A stretch of 64,000 nucleotides of DNA from CAHJXF01 sp038240015 (GTDB taxonomy: Bacteria > Pseudomonadota > Gammaproteobacteria > Burkholderiales > Burkholderiaceae_D), in the NCBI GenBank assembly GCA_038240015.1, contig JBBSEF010000002.1, forward strand, positions 62,001 through 126,000, in the 5' to 3' direction. The translations under genes were made by a program, and so were the position numbers. Each line of letters starts with the position of its first letter. The first letter of the stretch is position 1. Of this stretch, positions 53,771-61,457 are shown one piece after another. The notes beneath the pieces are model-generated. The model saw nothing but the letters and a program-made list of their open reading frames with translations. It searched no databases and was not told where the DNA came from.

Positions 53771-53794
53771 ACGAGTGCAAAACAGTCGCGTCAA
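53766..53794 (-). promoter_or_regulatory. mraZ (dcw) sigma-70 promoter
   Basis: Minus strand -35 TTGACG (53789-53794), a 17-base spacer and -10 TAAAGT (53766-53771). The predicted start, near 53759, is inside the GTGG repeats, a layout that suits repression. Confidence 0.65.
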
Positions 53795-54119
53795 GCGCTT
53801 CCATTGAAAAATTGCGCATTTACAAGGGCTTGCGGCCGAGAAAGGAAGAGGCCGATGGTTGGTTTTGTTGTTGAAATAAGAGCTTACTTCGCGCTATGAA
53901 TGTGGGTTATGAACATTTTTGTCCACAGACTCGGTTGGAGTGAAATCGGTTGGGAAATTTGAGTCGAATGCTGAGTCACCTTGCGTTCCAGTTCGGCCTA
54001 TGGACGTATCCCCCGAAGACCTGACGGCGTTTTCGTACCGGGACCGCTGAGTTAAGCTTCATGCCGGGCGACCACTCGGTGCAAGCATCCGCCGCCCTTG
54101 AATCCGGAAACTTTCTACC
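53795..54119. other. divergent intergenic region between mraZ and ccmA
   Basis: About 325 bases between the mraZ promoter and the ccmA-proximal inverted repeat (494 bases between the two genes). It is relatively AT-rich for the window up to 53960. I see no supported gene, tRNA or terminator. A ccm promoter is expected here but no clear -35/-10 pair stands out. Confidence 0.6.
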
Positions 54120-54139
54120 CTGTCAACTTTGGTTGACAG
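54120..54139 (+). promoter_or_regulatory. inverted repeat upstream of ccmA
   Basis: CTGTCAAC-TTTG-GTTGACAG, perfect 8-bp arms, 44-63 bases before the ccmA ATG. It holds a TTGACA on both strands, so it could be an operator or a -35 region. No matching -10 is clear. Confidence 0.45.
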
Positions 54140-54182
54140 TCAGGCGCATGATCTCCATCGACCATCGAGCGTGGACGCGCGC

Positions 54183-54848
54183 ATGAATCGCGAACCCGCA
54201 GCCGATCAAGCCAATTGGCAATTGCAGGCGCGCGGCGTTGCATGCGAGCGCGGCGAACGGCGTCTGTTCGCGGATTTCGATTTCACGCTCGCGGCAGGCG
54301 ACATCGTGTGGCTGCGCGCGGCCAACGGCTTCGGCAAGACCAGCCTGCTACGCGTGATCGCCGGGCTTGCGAAGCCCGCAGCGGGAACGATCGAATGGCG
54401 CGAACCTCGCTCGCCGCTGCTTTATCTCGCACATGCCAACGCGCTCAAGGACGACCTCACGATCGTCGAGTCCTTGCGCTATTTCTCACGACTGCATCGA
54501 CTCGAAGCGTCCGATGCGGCGCTCGCCGACGCGATTCGACGCTTCGGTTTGCAATCGCGCCGGCACGCGCCGATCCGCAGCTTGTCGCAAGGCCAGCGCC
54601 GCCGCGTCGCGCTGATGCGCTTGTGCGTGTCGCCGCCACAAGCCGCATGGCTGCTCGATGAACCCTACGACGCGCTCGACAGCGAAGCCAGCGTGCTCGT
54701 GAGTTCGTTGCTCGCCGAGCACGCGGTACGCGGCGGATGCGTGCTGTTCACGAGCCATGTCGCGCCCGATGTTCCCGACACCTGCGTGAAATCGCTCCGA
54801 CTCGATACGCAGTTCGACGCGCATATCGACGCACAGCGCGCGGCATGA
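54183..54848 (+). CDS. ccmA: heme exporter ATP-binding protein CcmA
   Basis: A 221-residue ABC ATPase that with CcmB and CcmC handles heme for cytochrome c maturation; it powers release of heme-loaded CcmE from CcmC. ATG 54183 (MNREPAADQ) is the chosen start. Walker A ANGFGKTSLLRVIAG, signature LSQGQRRRVALMRL, and Walker B WLLDEPYDALD. In Walker A the usual Gly-Ser/Thr run is slightly changed (GFGKTS). Overlaps ccmB by 4 bases. Confidence 0.95.
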   Translation: MNREPAADQANWQLQARGVACERGERRLFADFDFTLAAGDIVWLRAANGFGKTSLLRVIAGLAKPAAGTIEWREPRSPLLYLAHANALKDDLTIVESLRYFSRLHRLEASDAALADAIRRFGLQSRRHAPIRSLSQGQRRRVALMRLCVSPPQAAWLLDEPYDALDSEASVLVSSLLAEHAVRGGCVLFTSHVAPDVPDTCVKSLRLDTQFDAHIDAQRAA

Positions 54849-55513
54849 GCGCGGTCTTTTCGACAGTGCTCAAGCGCGACCTCATGCTCGCCGCGCGACG
54901 CCGCGTCGATGCATTGTTGCCGATCGCGTTCTTCACGATCGCGGCCAGCCTCTTTCCGCTGGGCATCGGGCCCGAGCCGCAGACCTTGCGGCAGATCGCG
55001 CCCGGTGTGGTGTGGGTGTGCGCGCTGCTCGCGGCGATGCTGTCGGTCACTCAGCTCTATGCGAGCGACCAGAACGATGGGTCGCTCGATCAGATGTTGC
55101 TCGCGAGCGGTTCGGCTCTGCCGGTCGTGCTTGCAAAGGCGCTTGGGCACTGGCTCGTCACCGGTCTGCCGCTGATCGTGATGGCGCCGCTGCTCGGCGT
55201 GATGTTCGATCTCGATCGCGTCGCGATCCTCGCGCTTGCCGCATCGCTGTTGCTGGGCACGCCGATACTGAGCTTGCTCGGAAACCTCGGCGCGGCGCTC
55301 ACGCTCGGCGTGCGCAGCGGTGGCGTCCTTTTGATCCTGCTGGTGTTGCCGCTGTGCATCCCCGCCCTCATCTTCGGCAGCGGGGCGGTGGTCGCGATAG
55401 ACTCCGGCATTTCGGCGCGCGGCCATTTCTCGCTGCTCGGCGCGCTCTCGATCCTGACGCTGCTCCTCGCCCCGCCGGCCACGGCGGCGGCTCTCAGGAT
55501 CGCGATGGAATAA
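54845..55513 (+). CDS. ccmB: heme exporter membrane protein CcmB
   Basis: A 222-residue membrane protein with six hydrophobic helices (from LLPIAFFTIAASLFPLGIG to LSILTLLLAPPATAAAL). It contains FPLGIGPEPQTLRQIAPGVVW and the DGSLDQMLLA loop typical of CcmB. The ATG at 54845 is in ATGA with the ccmA stop. It forms the CcmAB transporter. Confidence 0.95.
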   Translation: MSAVFSTVLKRDLMLAARRRVDALLPIAFFTIAASLFPLGIGPEPQTLRQIAPGVVWVCALLAAMLSVTQLYASDQNDGSLDQMLLASGSALPVVLAKALGHWLVTGLPLIVMAPLLGVMFDLDRVAILALAASLLLGTPILSLLGNLGAALTLGVRSGGVLLILLVLPLCIPALIFGSGAVVAIDSGISARGHFSLLGALSILTLLLAPPATAAALRIAME

Positions 55514-55522
55514 GAAGCTATC

Positions 55523-56251
55523 GTGAATCGTCTGTTTCATTTCGCATCGCCGGCGCGTTTCTATGCGCTCGCATCCCGCTGGTCACGGCCGCTCTGGGTG
55601 TTCGCGTTCCTGTTCGCGGCCAGCGCGCTGTACATCGGCTTCTTCGTTGCGCCGACCGATGCGACGCAAGGCGATGCCTATCGCATCATTTTCATCCACG
55701 TGCCTGCGGCATGGATGTCGATGGTGCTGTATATCGCGATGGCCGCGTGGGCCGCGATCGGCTGGGCCTTGAACGCACGCCTCGCAGCCATGCTCGCGCG
55801 CGCGATCGCGCCTACCGGCGCCATGTTCACCTTCCTCGCACTGTGGACCGGCTCGCTGTGGGGCAAGCCGACGTGGGGCACCTGGTGGGTGTGGGACGCG
55901 CGACTGACTTCGGAGTTGATCCTGCTGTTTCTCTATCTCGGATATCTCGCGCTGGTCGAGGCCATCGACGACACGCGCCGCGCCGATCGCGCCGGTGCGC
56001 TGCTCGCGATCGTCGGCAGCGTCAACGTGCCGATCATCTATTTCTCGGTGAAGTGGTGGAACACCTTGCATCAGGGCGCGAGCATCACCGCGACCGGCGC
56101 GCCGACGATGGCGAGTTCGATGCTGCTCGCGATGCTGTTGATGACGCTCGCGTTCTGGGCGTACGCCTTCGCGGTCGTGTTCATGCGCACGCGCGCGATC
56201 GTCGCCGAGCGCGAGCGGCACACGCAATGGTTGTCCGCGAGGACCGCATGA
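55523..56251 (+). CDS. ccmC: heme-handling protein CcmC
   Basis: A 242-residue polytopic protein of the heme-handling family, which transfers heme to CcmE. The WWD motif is seen in WGTWWVWDARLTSELILLFLY, with periplasmic histidines in FIHVPAAWMS and VKWWNTLHQG, both needed for heme binding. Six membrane helices. It follows ccmB by 9 bases and overlaps ccmD by 4. Confidence 0.96.
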   Translation: MNRLFHFASPARFYALASRWSRPLWVFAFLFAASALYIGFFVAPTDATQGDAYRIIFIHVPAAWMSMVLYIAMAAWAAIGWALNARLAAMLARAIAPTGAMFTFLALWTGSLWGKPTWGTWWVWDARLTSELILLFLYLGYLALVEAIDDTRRADRAGALLAIVGSVNVPIIYFSVKWWNTLHQGASITATGAPTMASSMLLAMLLMTLAFWAYAFAVVFMRTRAIVAERERHTQWLSARTA

Positions 56252-56424
56252 GCTGGAACAGCACCTCCGATTTTTTTGCGATGGGCGGATATGGTCTCTA
56301 TGTGTGGGGCGCGTATGGCGTCACGGCGGCGTGCATGTTGATCGATCCCATCCTCGCTGCGCGCCGTCATGGCCGCGCTCTGAATGACGCGGCGCTCGAT
56401 CGCGACGAAGGGGACGCGCGGTGA
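56248..56424 (+). CDS. ccmD: heme exporter accessory protein CcmD
   Basis: A 58-residue small membrane protein that helps CcmE leave CcmABC. One helix with GGYGLYVWGAYGVTAACMLID, the CcmD pattern (FxxMGGYGxYVW). ATG 56248 overlaps the ccmC stop by 4 bases; its stop overlaps ccmE by 4. Its basic C-terminal segment is normal for the family. Confidence 0.92.
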   Translation: MSWNSTSDFFAMGGYGLYVWGAYGVTAACMLIDPILAARRHGRALNDAALDRDEGDAR

Positions 56425-56906
56425 CCCCACGTCGACGTCGCTTCGCAATTGCCGGCGGTGTGCTGGTCGCGGTGGGCGCAGTGGTCGCTCTGATCCTCAA
56501 CGCTTTCCAGAGCAACCTCGTGTTCTTCTACTCTCCATCGCAAGTGGCACAGCATGAAGCACCCGATGGCCGCAGCTTTCGCATCGGCGGCATGGTCGAG
56601 AAAGGGACGCTGCAACGCGACGGCACGCGCGTGCACTTCATCGTGACCGACACCGCGAAGAGCATTCCGGTGCAATACGAAGGCATCCTTCCCGACCTCT
56701 TCAAGGAGGGCAAAGGCGTGGTCGCGCAGGGCAAGCTCGAGAACGGTATATTCGTCGCCCGCGAAATTCTTGCGAAGCACGACGAGAACTACATGGCGCC
56801 CGAAGCGGCCGACGCGGTGAAGCGCGCGCAACAGGGCAATCAGAAACTCGCCGAAACGATTGTCAAGCCAGCCGGTCGGATGGGCAACGCCAAGGAAAAC
56901 AACTGA
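56421..56906 (+). CDS. ccmE: periplasmic heme chaperone CcmE
   Basis: A 161-residue membrane-anchored OB-fold protein. One helix at residues ~8-28 is followed by FRIGGMVEKGTLQRDG and VPVQYEGILPDLFKEGKGVVAQGKL-type strands (here IPVQYEG, LPDLFKEGKGVVAQGKL). The covalent heme His and its partner Tyr are in LAKHDENYMAP. The start is GTG 56421. Confidence 0.96.
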   Translation: MTPRRRRFAIAGGVLVAVGAVVALILNAFQSNLVFFYSPSQVAQHEAPDGRSFRIGGMVEKGTLQRDGTRVHFIVTDTAKSIPVQYEGILPDLFKEGKGVVAQGKLENGIFVAREILAKHDENYMAPEAADAVKRAQQGNQKLAETIVKPAGRMGNAKENN

Positions 56907-58924
56907 TGGTCCCCGAACTCGGGCACTTCGCGCTCTGGCTCGCGCTCGGCGTCTCGGCGATTCTCGGCACGATGCCGATGATCGGCGCGGCGCGGCGACG
57001 CGCTGACTGGATGGCGCTCGCGCGGCCGTCGGCGCGGGTGTTGTTCGCGCTCGTTGCGCTGGCCTTCGTCTGTCTCGCGGCCGCGTTCGCGGCGAATGAT
57101 TTTTCAGTGCTCTATGTGGCGAGCAATTCGAACCGTTCGTTGCCGCTGCACTATCGCATCGCCGCGGTGTGGGGCGGGCACGAAGGCTCGATTCTCCTGT
57201 GGCTGTTGATGCTCACGTTCTGGACGCTCGCGGTCGCGCAATTCAGCAAGCATCTGCCCGAGGTGTTGATCGCGCGCATCCTCGCGGTGATGGGCTGGCT
57301 CTCGTTCGGCTTTCTGTTGTTCGTCTTGGTCACGTCGAATCCCTTCGATCGCATCTTCCCCGCGCCGCCCGATGGCCGCGATCTCAACCCGTTGTTGCAG
57401 GACCCGGGCATGGTGATCCATCCGCCGATGCTCTACATGGGCTATGTCGGGCTGTCGGTCGCATTCGCGTTTGCGGTGGCCGCGTTGATCGGCGGCCAAC
57501 TCGACGCATCGTGGGCGCGCTGGACGCGCCCGTGGACCACGGCCGCATGGATCTTTCTCACGATCGGCATCGCGCTCGGCAGCGGCTGGGCCTATTACGA
57601 ACTCGGCTGGGGAGGCTGGTGGTTCTGGGACCCGGTCGAGAACGCGTCCTTCATGCCGTGGCTGGTTGCGACCGCATTGATCCATTCGCTCGCGGTCACC
57701 GAGAAGCGCGGCAGCTTCAAGTCGTGGACGGTCCTGCTCGCGATCCTCGCGTTTTCGTTGTCTTTGCTCGGCACCTTCCTGGTTCGCTCGGGCGTGCTGT
57801 CGTCGGTGCATGCGTTCGCGACCGATCCGCGCCGCGGGCTCTTCATCCTGGCCTTTCTCGTGATCGTGATCGGCGCGTCGTTCGCGCTCTACGCGTGGCG
57901 CGCGCCGCGCGTGGGACTCGGCGCGCGCTTCGCACTAGTGTCGCGTGAGACGCTGCTGCTTTCGAACAACGTCCTGTTGGTGGTCGCGTGCGGCGCGGTG
58001 TTGCTGGGCACGCTCTATCCGCTCGCGCTCGATGCGATGAACCTCGGCAAGATTTCGGTCGGCCCGCCCTACTTCGACACGGTGTTCGTACCGCTGTTGA
58101 CGCCGCTCGTATTTCTGATGGGCATCGGGCCGCTCTCGCGATGGAAAGAGGCGGAGCTTCCGGATCTGGCGAAGCGTTTGCGCTGGGCCGCCGGTACGGC
58201 GGTGCTCGCGGCGGTGCTTGCGCTCTGGCTGCACGGCCGTCTCGGTTTCGTGGGTGCACTCGGCTTCCTGATGGCGTTCTGGATCATTTCATCGGTCGGC
58301 ACCGACGTGTTCGAACGCTTGCGTCCGGCAGGCGGGGTGCGTGCGAGCATGTTGTATCGGGCGCGGCAGATCCCGCGCGCCATCGTCGGCATGATGATCG
58401 CGCACGCCGGCGTCGCGGTCTTTATCCTCGGCGTGACGCTGGTCAAGAGCGGCGAGGTCGAGCGCGACGTGAAGATGAACGTCGGCGACACCACCGAGAT
58501 CGGCGACTACGTGTTCACGTTTCGCGGCGTGCGCGAAGTGCCCGGGCCGAACTACCGCGCGTTGCAGGGCACGATTGCCGTGACCGAACTCAACAGTGCG
58601 GAAGGCGGCGCGAGCGGGCGCGTGATCGCGACGCTGCATCCCGAGAAGCGCATCTACACCGCGACACAGGCGACCATGACCGAAGCCGCCATCGACACCG
58701 GCATCACGCGCGACCTCTACGTGTCGCTGGGCGAACCGTTGACGGGGACGACGAACGCCGGCACGTGGATCGTGCGCATTTACGTGAAGCCTTTCGTCGA
58801 CTGGATCTGGGGCGGCTGTTTGATCATGGCGCTCGGCGGCCTCCTGGCCGCGACCGATCGACGCTATCGCGCGCGAGTGCGCCAGTCGAAAGCGATGGTC
58901 ATCGGCGACGCGAGAGCGGCATGA
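56906..58924 (+). CDS. ccmF: cytochrome c heme lyase subunit CcmF
   Basis: A 672-residue polytopic protein that attaches heme to apocytochrome c. WWD motif in GWGGWWFWDPVENASFMPWL, external His in VIHPPMLYMGYVG, and SLLGTFLVRSGVLSSVHAFATDP are hallmarks. About 15 membrane helices and a large periplasmic C-terminal domain. Starts ATG at the ccmE stop (TGATG), ends overlapping ccmG. Confidence 0.97.
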   Translation: MVPELGHFALWLALGVSAILGTMPMIGAARRRADWMALARPSARVLFALVALAFVCLAAAFAANDFSVLYVASNSNRSLPLHYRIAAVWGGHEGSILLWLLMLTFWTLAVAQFSKHLPEVLIARILAVMGWLSFGFLLFVLVTSNPFDRIFPAPPDGRDLNPLLQDPGMVIHPPMLYMGYVGLSVAFAFAVAALIGGQLDASWARWTRPWTTAAWIFLTIGIALGSGWAYYELGWGGWWFWDPVENASFMPWLVATALIHSLAVTEKRGSFKSWTVLLAILAFSLSLLGTFLVRSGVLSSVHAFATDPRRGLFILAFLVIVIGASFALYAWRAPRVGLGARFALVSRETLLLSNNVLLVVACGAVLLGTLYPLALDAMNLGKISVGPPYFDTVFVPLLTPLVFLMGIGPLSRWKEAELPDLAKRLRWAAGTAVLAAVLALWLHGRLGFVGALGFLMAFWIISSVGTDVFERLRPAGGVRASMLYRARQIPRAIVGMMIAHAGVAVFILGVTLVKSGEVERDVKMNVGDTTEIGDYVFTFRGVREVPGPNYRALQGTIAVTELNSAEGGASGRVIATLHPEKRIYTATQATMTEAAIDTGITRDLYVSLGEPLTGTTNAGTWIVRIYVKPFVDWIWGGCLIMALGGLLAATDRRYRARVRQSKAMVIGDARAA

Positions 58925-59451
58925 AGCGACTCGCATTCTTGATCCCGCTCGCAGCCCTCGTCGCGCTCGCGATCGTGCTTGCCGTCGGGCTCAATCGCGA
59001 CCCGCGCGAAGTGCCGTCGCCGTTGATCGGTAAGCCCGCGCCCGCGTTCTCGTTGACGCTTCTGAACGATGCGAATCAGACGATCTCGCGCGACGATCTG
59101 CGCGGCAAGGTGTGGATGCTCAACGTGTGGGCTTCGTGGTGCGTCGCGTGTCGCGACGAACATCCGCTACTCGTCGCGTTCGCGAAGAAGGGTCTGGTCC
59201 CGATCTACGGCCTCGACTACAAGGACCAGCGCGACGACGGCAGCGCGTGGCTCGCACGCTTCGGTAATCCCTATGCGTCGTCGCTGTTCGACGGCGAAGG
59301 TCGCGTCGGCATCGACTTCGGCGTCTATGGCGTGCCCGAGACCTTCATCATCGACAAGAGCGGCACGATCCGCATGAAGCACATCGGGCCGCTGACGCAA
59401 GAAGTGATCGCGACCAAGATCGAACCGCTGATCAAGGAGCTCGATGCGTAG
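58921..59451 (+). CDS. ccmG: thiol:disulfide interchange protein CcmG (DsbE)
   Basis: A 176-residue membrane-anchored thioredoxin that reduces apocytochrome c CxxCH. N-terminal anchor (FLIPLAALVALAIVLAVGL), active site NVWASWCVACRDEHP, GVYGVPETFIIDKSG with the cis-proline, and the family acid near GLDYKDQ. ATGA overlap with ccmF. Confidence 0.96.
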   Translation: MKRLAFLIPLAALVALAIVLAVGLNRDPREVPSPLIGKPAPAFSLTLLNDANQTISRDDLRGKVWMLNVWASWCVACRDEHPLLVAFAKKGLVPIYGLDYKDQRDDGSAWLARFGNPYASSLFDGEGRVGIDFGVYGVPETFIIDKSGTIRMKHIGPLTQEVIATKIEPLIKELDA

Positions 59452-59899
59452 GACCTGGCTCGCCCTCTCGATCGCGTTGTCGAGCCTGTTGACGATGCAC
59501 ACGCTGCTCGCGAAAGAGGCGGCGCCCGAAGCCGCCGACCCCGCGCTCGAAGCGCGCATGGTGCACGTCACGTCCGAGTTGCGATGTCTCGTTTGCCAGA
59601 ACCAGACGATCGCCGATTCGCATGCCGATCTTGCCGTGGACCTGCGTCGTCAGGTTCGCGAGCAACTCCAGGAAGGCAAGAGCGACCGCGAGATCATCGA
59701 CTACATGACCGCGCGTTACGGCGACTTCGTCCTTTACCGGCCGCCGTTCAAGGCCGCCACCGCATTGCTGTGGCTCGGCCCTGCGCTCCTGCTGGTGGGC
59801 GGATTTGTCGGGTTGCTGGTCGTACTTGGGCGCCGCGGGCGGATGGCCGCCGACGCGTTCGAACCCGATGACGACGACGATGACTCCGGCCACACCTGA
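59444..59899 (+). CDS. ccmH: cytochrome c maturation protein CcmH
   Basis: A 151-residue periplasmic protein with a cleavable signal and one C-terminal membrane helix (ALLWLGPALLLVGGFVGLLVVL). The LRCLVCQNQTIADS motif carries the redox Cys pair that works with CcmG. The short tail is acidic (DDDDDD). Overlaps ccmG by 8 bases. Confidence 0.95.
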   Translation: MRRTWLALSIALSSLLTMHTLLAKEAAPEAADPALEARMVHVTSELRCLVCQNQTIADSHADLAVDLRRQVREQLQEGKSDREIIDYMTARYGDFVLYRPPFKAATALLWLGPALLLVGGFVGLLVVLGRRGRMAADAFEPDDDDDDSGHT

Positions 59900-60995
59900 C
59901 CCCGTGTCGACAGCGACGTCGAGCGAGTCCGCAACCACCGCACCGCGCACTCGTCCCTCGAAGCGGCTGGTCGCGTCGTTGATCGTGCTCGTGATCGCGG
60001 TCGCGATCGCGGGCTATGCGTTCACTGGTTCGCCGTCGCTCGCGCGCCTCGGGGTATCGAGCCCTGCGACCGTCGCGGTGGGCGATGGCGGCGCCGCGGG
60101 CGAGGCCGACAAGGATCGCGAGATCGGTCTTCAGCAAATTGCACAGATGGTCGGCAAGCTGGCGGAACGCATGAAGTCGCGACCAGACGATGCCGAAGGA
60201 TGGACGATGCTGGCGCGTTCGTACTCGGTGCTCGGCCGCTACGCGGACGCCGTCCCCGCCTATCGACGTGCGGCGCAACTCGAACCGAAGAATGCGGGAC
60301 TGCTCGCCGACTTCGCCGCCGTGCTTGCTGCTTCGAACGACGGGCGCGCTACCCCGGAATCGTCGGCGCTGCTCGATCGCGCGCTGGCCATCGACCCTTT
60401 GCAACCAAAGGCGCTAGCGCTCGCGGGCACGGTCGCATTCGATCGCGGCGATTACGCGGGCGCCGTAGCGCAATGGCGGAAGATCGCCGACACCTTGCCG
60501 CCCGACAGCGAGTTCCACCAGCAGCTGCAGGCCAACATCGATGAAGCGCGGCGTCGAGGCAATCTGCCGTCAGGCGCTGCGTTGCCGAGGGACGCTGCGC
60601 CGAGCGTCGCATCGAACCGCGTCGCGGCCGGCGACAGTGCGAGTTCGAGCGCAAGCATCAGCGGCAAGGTCATGCTCGCTCCCGCGCTTGCATCGCGTGC
60701 CGCGCCGACCGACACCGTGTTCGTATTCGCGCGTGCAGCCGTCGGCGGCCGCATGCCGCTTGCGGTCTTTCGCGCAACCGTTGCCGACCTGCCGCTCGCC
60801 TTCAGGCTCGACGACAGCATGGCGATGACCGCGGCGAAGCTGTCGGATGCAAAGCGGGTGATCGTCGGCGCCCGGATTTCGAAGAGCGGCAACGCACTGC
60901 CTCAGGTTGGCGATCTTTCGGGTGAGAGCGCTGCCGTCGCGCCGGGCTCGAGCGGCCTGTCGATCACGATCGCGGAGGTCGTCGGCGCAAAGTAG
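59868..60995 (+). CDS. ccmI: cytochrome c maturation protein CcmI (CycH), TPR protein
   Basis: A 375-residue chaperone for apocytochrome c. ATG 59868 is chosen (59880 is also possible); it overlaps ccmH. One helix (RLVASLIVLVIAVAIAGYA) is followed by TPR repeats (AEGWTMLARSYSVLGRYADAVPAYRRAAQLEP), a Ser/Ala linker and a C-terminal domain (TDTVFVFARAAVGGRMPLAVFRATVADLP) typical of CycH. Separate from CcmH, unlike the fused E. coli gene. Confidence 0.92.
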   Translation: MTTTMTPATPDPVSTATSSESATTAPRTRPSKRLVASLIVLVIAVAIAGYAFTGSPSLARLGVSSPATVAVGDGGAAGEADKDREIGLQQIAQMVGKLAERMKSRPDDAEGWTMLARSYSVLGRYADAVPAYRRAAQLEPKNAGLLADFAAVLAASNDGRATPESSALLDRALAIDPLQPKALALAGTVAFDRGDYAGAVAQWRKIADTLPPDSEFHQQLQANIDEARRRGNLPSGAALPRDAAPSVASNRVAAGDSASSSASISGKVMLAPALASRAAPTDTVFVFARAAVGGRMPLAVFRATVADLPLAFRLDDSMAMTAAKLSDAKRVIVGARISKSGNALPQVGDLSGESAAVAPGSSGLSITIAEVVGAK

Positions 60996-61020
60996 CGGCG
61001 CGACCGGCGGCTCGATTGAG

Positions 61021-61046
61021 CTCGGATTACCGAGTCGCAGATTTTT
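61021..61046 (+). terminator. weak candidate terminator after the ccm operon
   Basis: CTCGG-ATTA-CCGAG, then TCGCAGA and five T. The stem is short and the T-run is 7 bases away, so it is doubtful. It lies 25 bases after the ccmI stop. Confidence 0.3.
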
Positions 61047-61061
61047 CTTGCCGCAACTCGA

Positions 61062-61107
61062 TTCCTTACCACCAGCCGACTTCCTTACCGTCAACCGTCT
61101 TCCTTAC
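61062..61107. repeat. 19-bp imperfect tandem repeats after the HiPIP gene
   Basis: TTCCTTAC occurs at 61062, 61081 and 61100, exactly 19 bp apart, with partial similarity between the rest of the units. It lies just beyond the HiPIP 3' end. No role is visible. Confidence 0.7.
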
Positions 61108-61108
61108 T

Positions 61109-61420
61109 TCAGGCCTTCTTCGCGTACGCGCTGCACCAGCCTTTTGCCGCAACCTGCTTGCCGGTGAACAGAGGACACGGCCCCGACGTCGACCCCGGCT
61201 TGCCCTGGTACAACTGGCAACCCGCGCAGTCCTGACCCGGCTTGTAGCTCGGAAATTTGGCCTTGTTGGCCTTGGTCGCATCGGCGACATAGCCGAGTTG
61301 AACCGCCGTCGCATCTTTCTCATCGACCATCGGTGCGTCCGCTGCGCGCGCCTGTCCGCCGACGAGCATGGCGACGCCCGTGTAAGAGATGCCGCGTATG
61401 AATTGACGACGTGAGTTCAT
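61109..61420 (-). CDS. high-potential iron-sulfur protein (HiPIP)
   Basis: A 103-residue periplasmic electron carrier. ATG 61420 begins MNSRRQFIRGISYTGVAML, a twin-arginine signal peptide, so it is exported folded with its cluster. Four Cys ligate a [4Fe-4S] cluster: CAGC, then GPCPLF and GWCSAY. HiPIPs donate electrons to reaction centres or terminal oxidases. The gene lies 37 bases after cytochrome c4 in the same direction, suggesting a shared electron-transfer unit. Confidence 0.93.
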   Translation of the reverse strand: MNSRRQFIRGISYTGVAMLVGGQARAADAPMVDEKDATAVQLGYVADATKANKAKFPSYKPGQDCAGCQLYQGKPGSTSGPCPLFTGKQVAAKGWCSAYAKKA

Positions 61421-61457
61421 GACCTGCTCCTGATCGAGATGGGGGAGACGCGGGCGA

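Noticed and set aside
54185..54200. CcmA Walker A change (GFGKTS instead of the usual GxGKS/T run) as sign of an inactive ATPase
   Set aside because: The GKT/S core is intact and CcmA proteins vary at this position; signature and Walker B motifs are normal.
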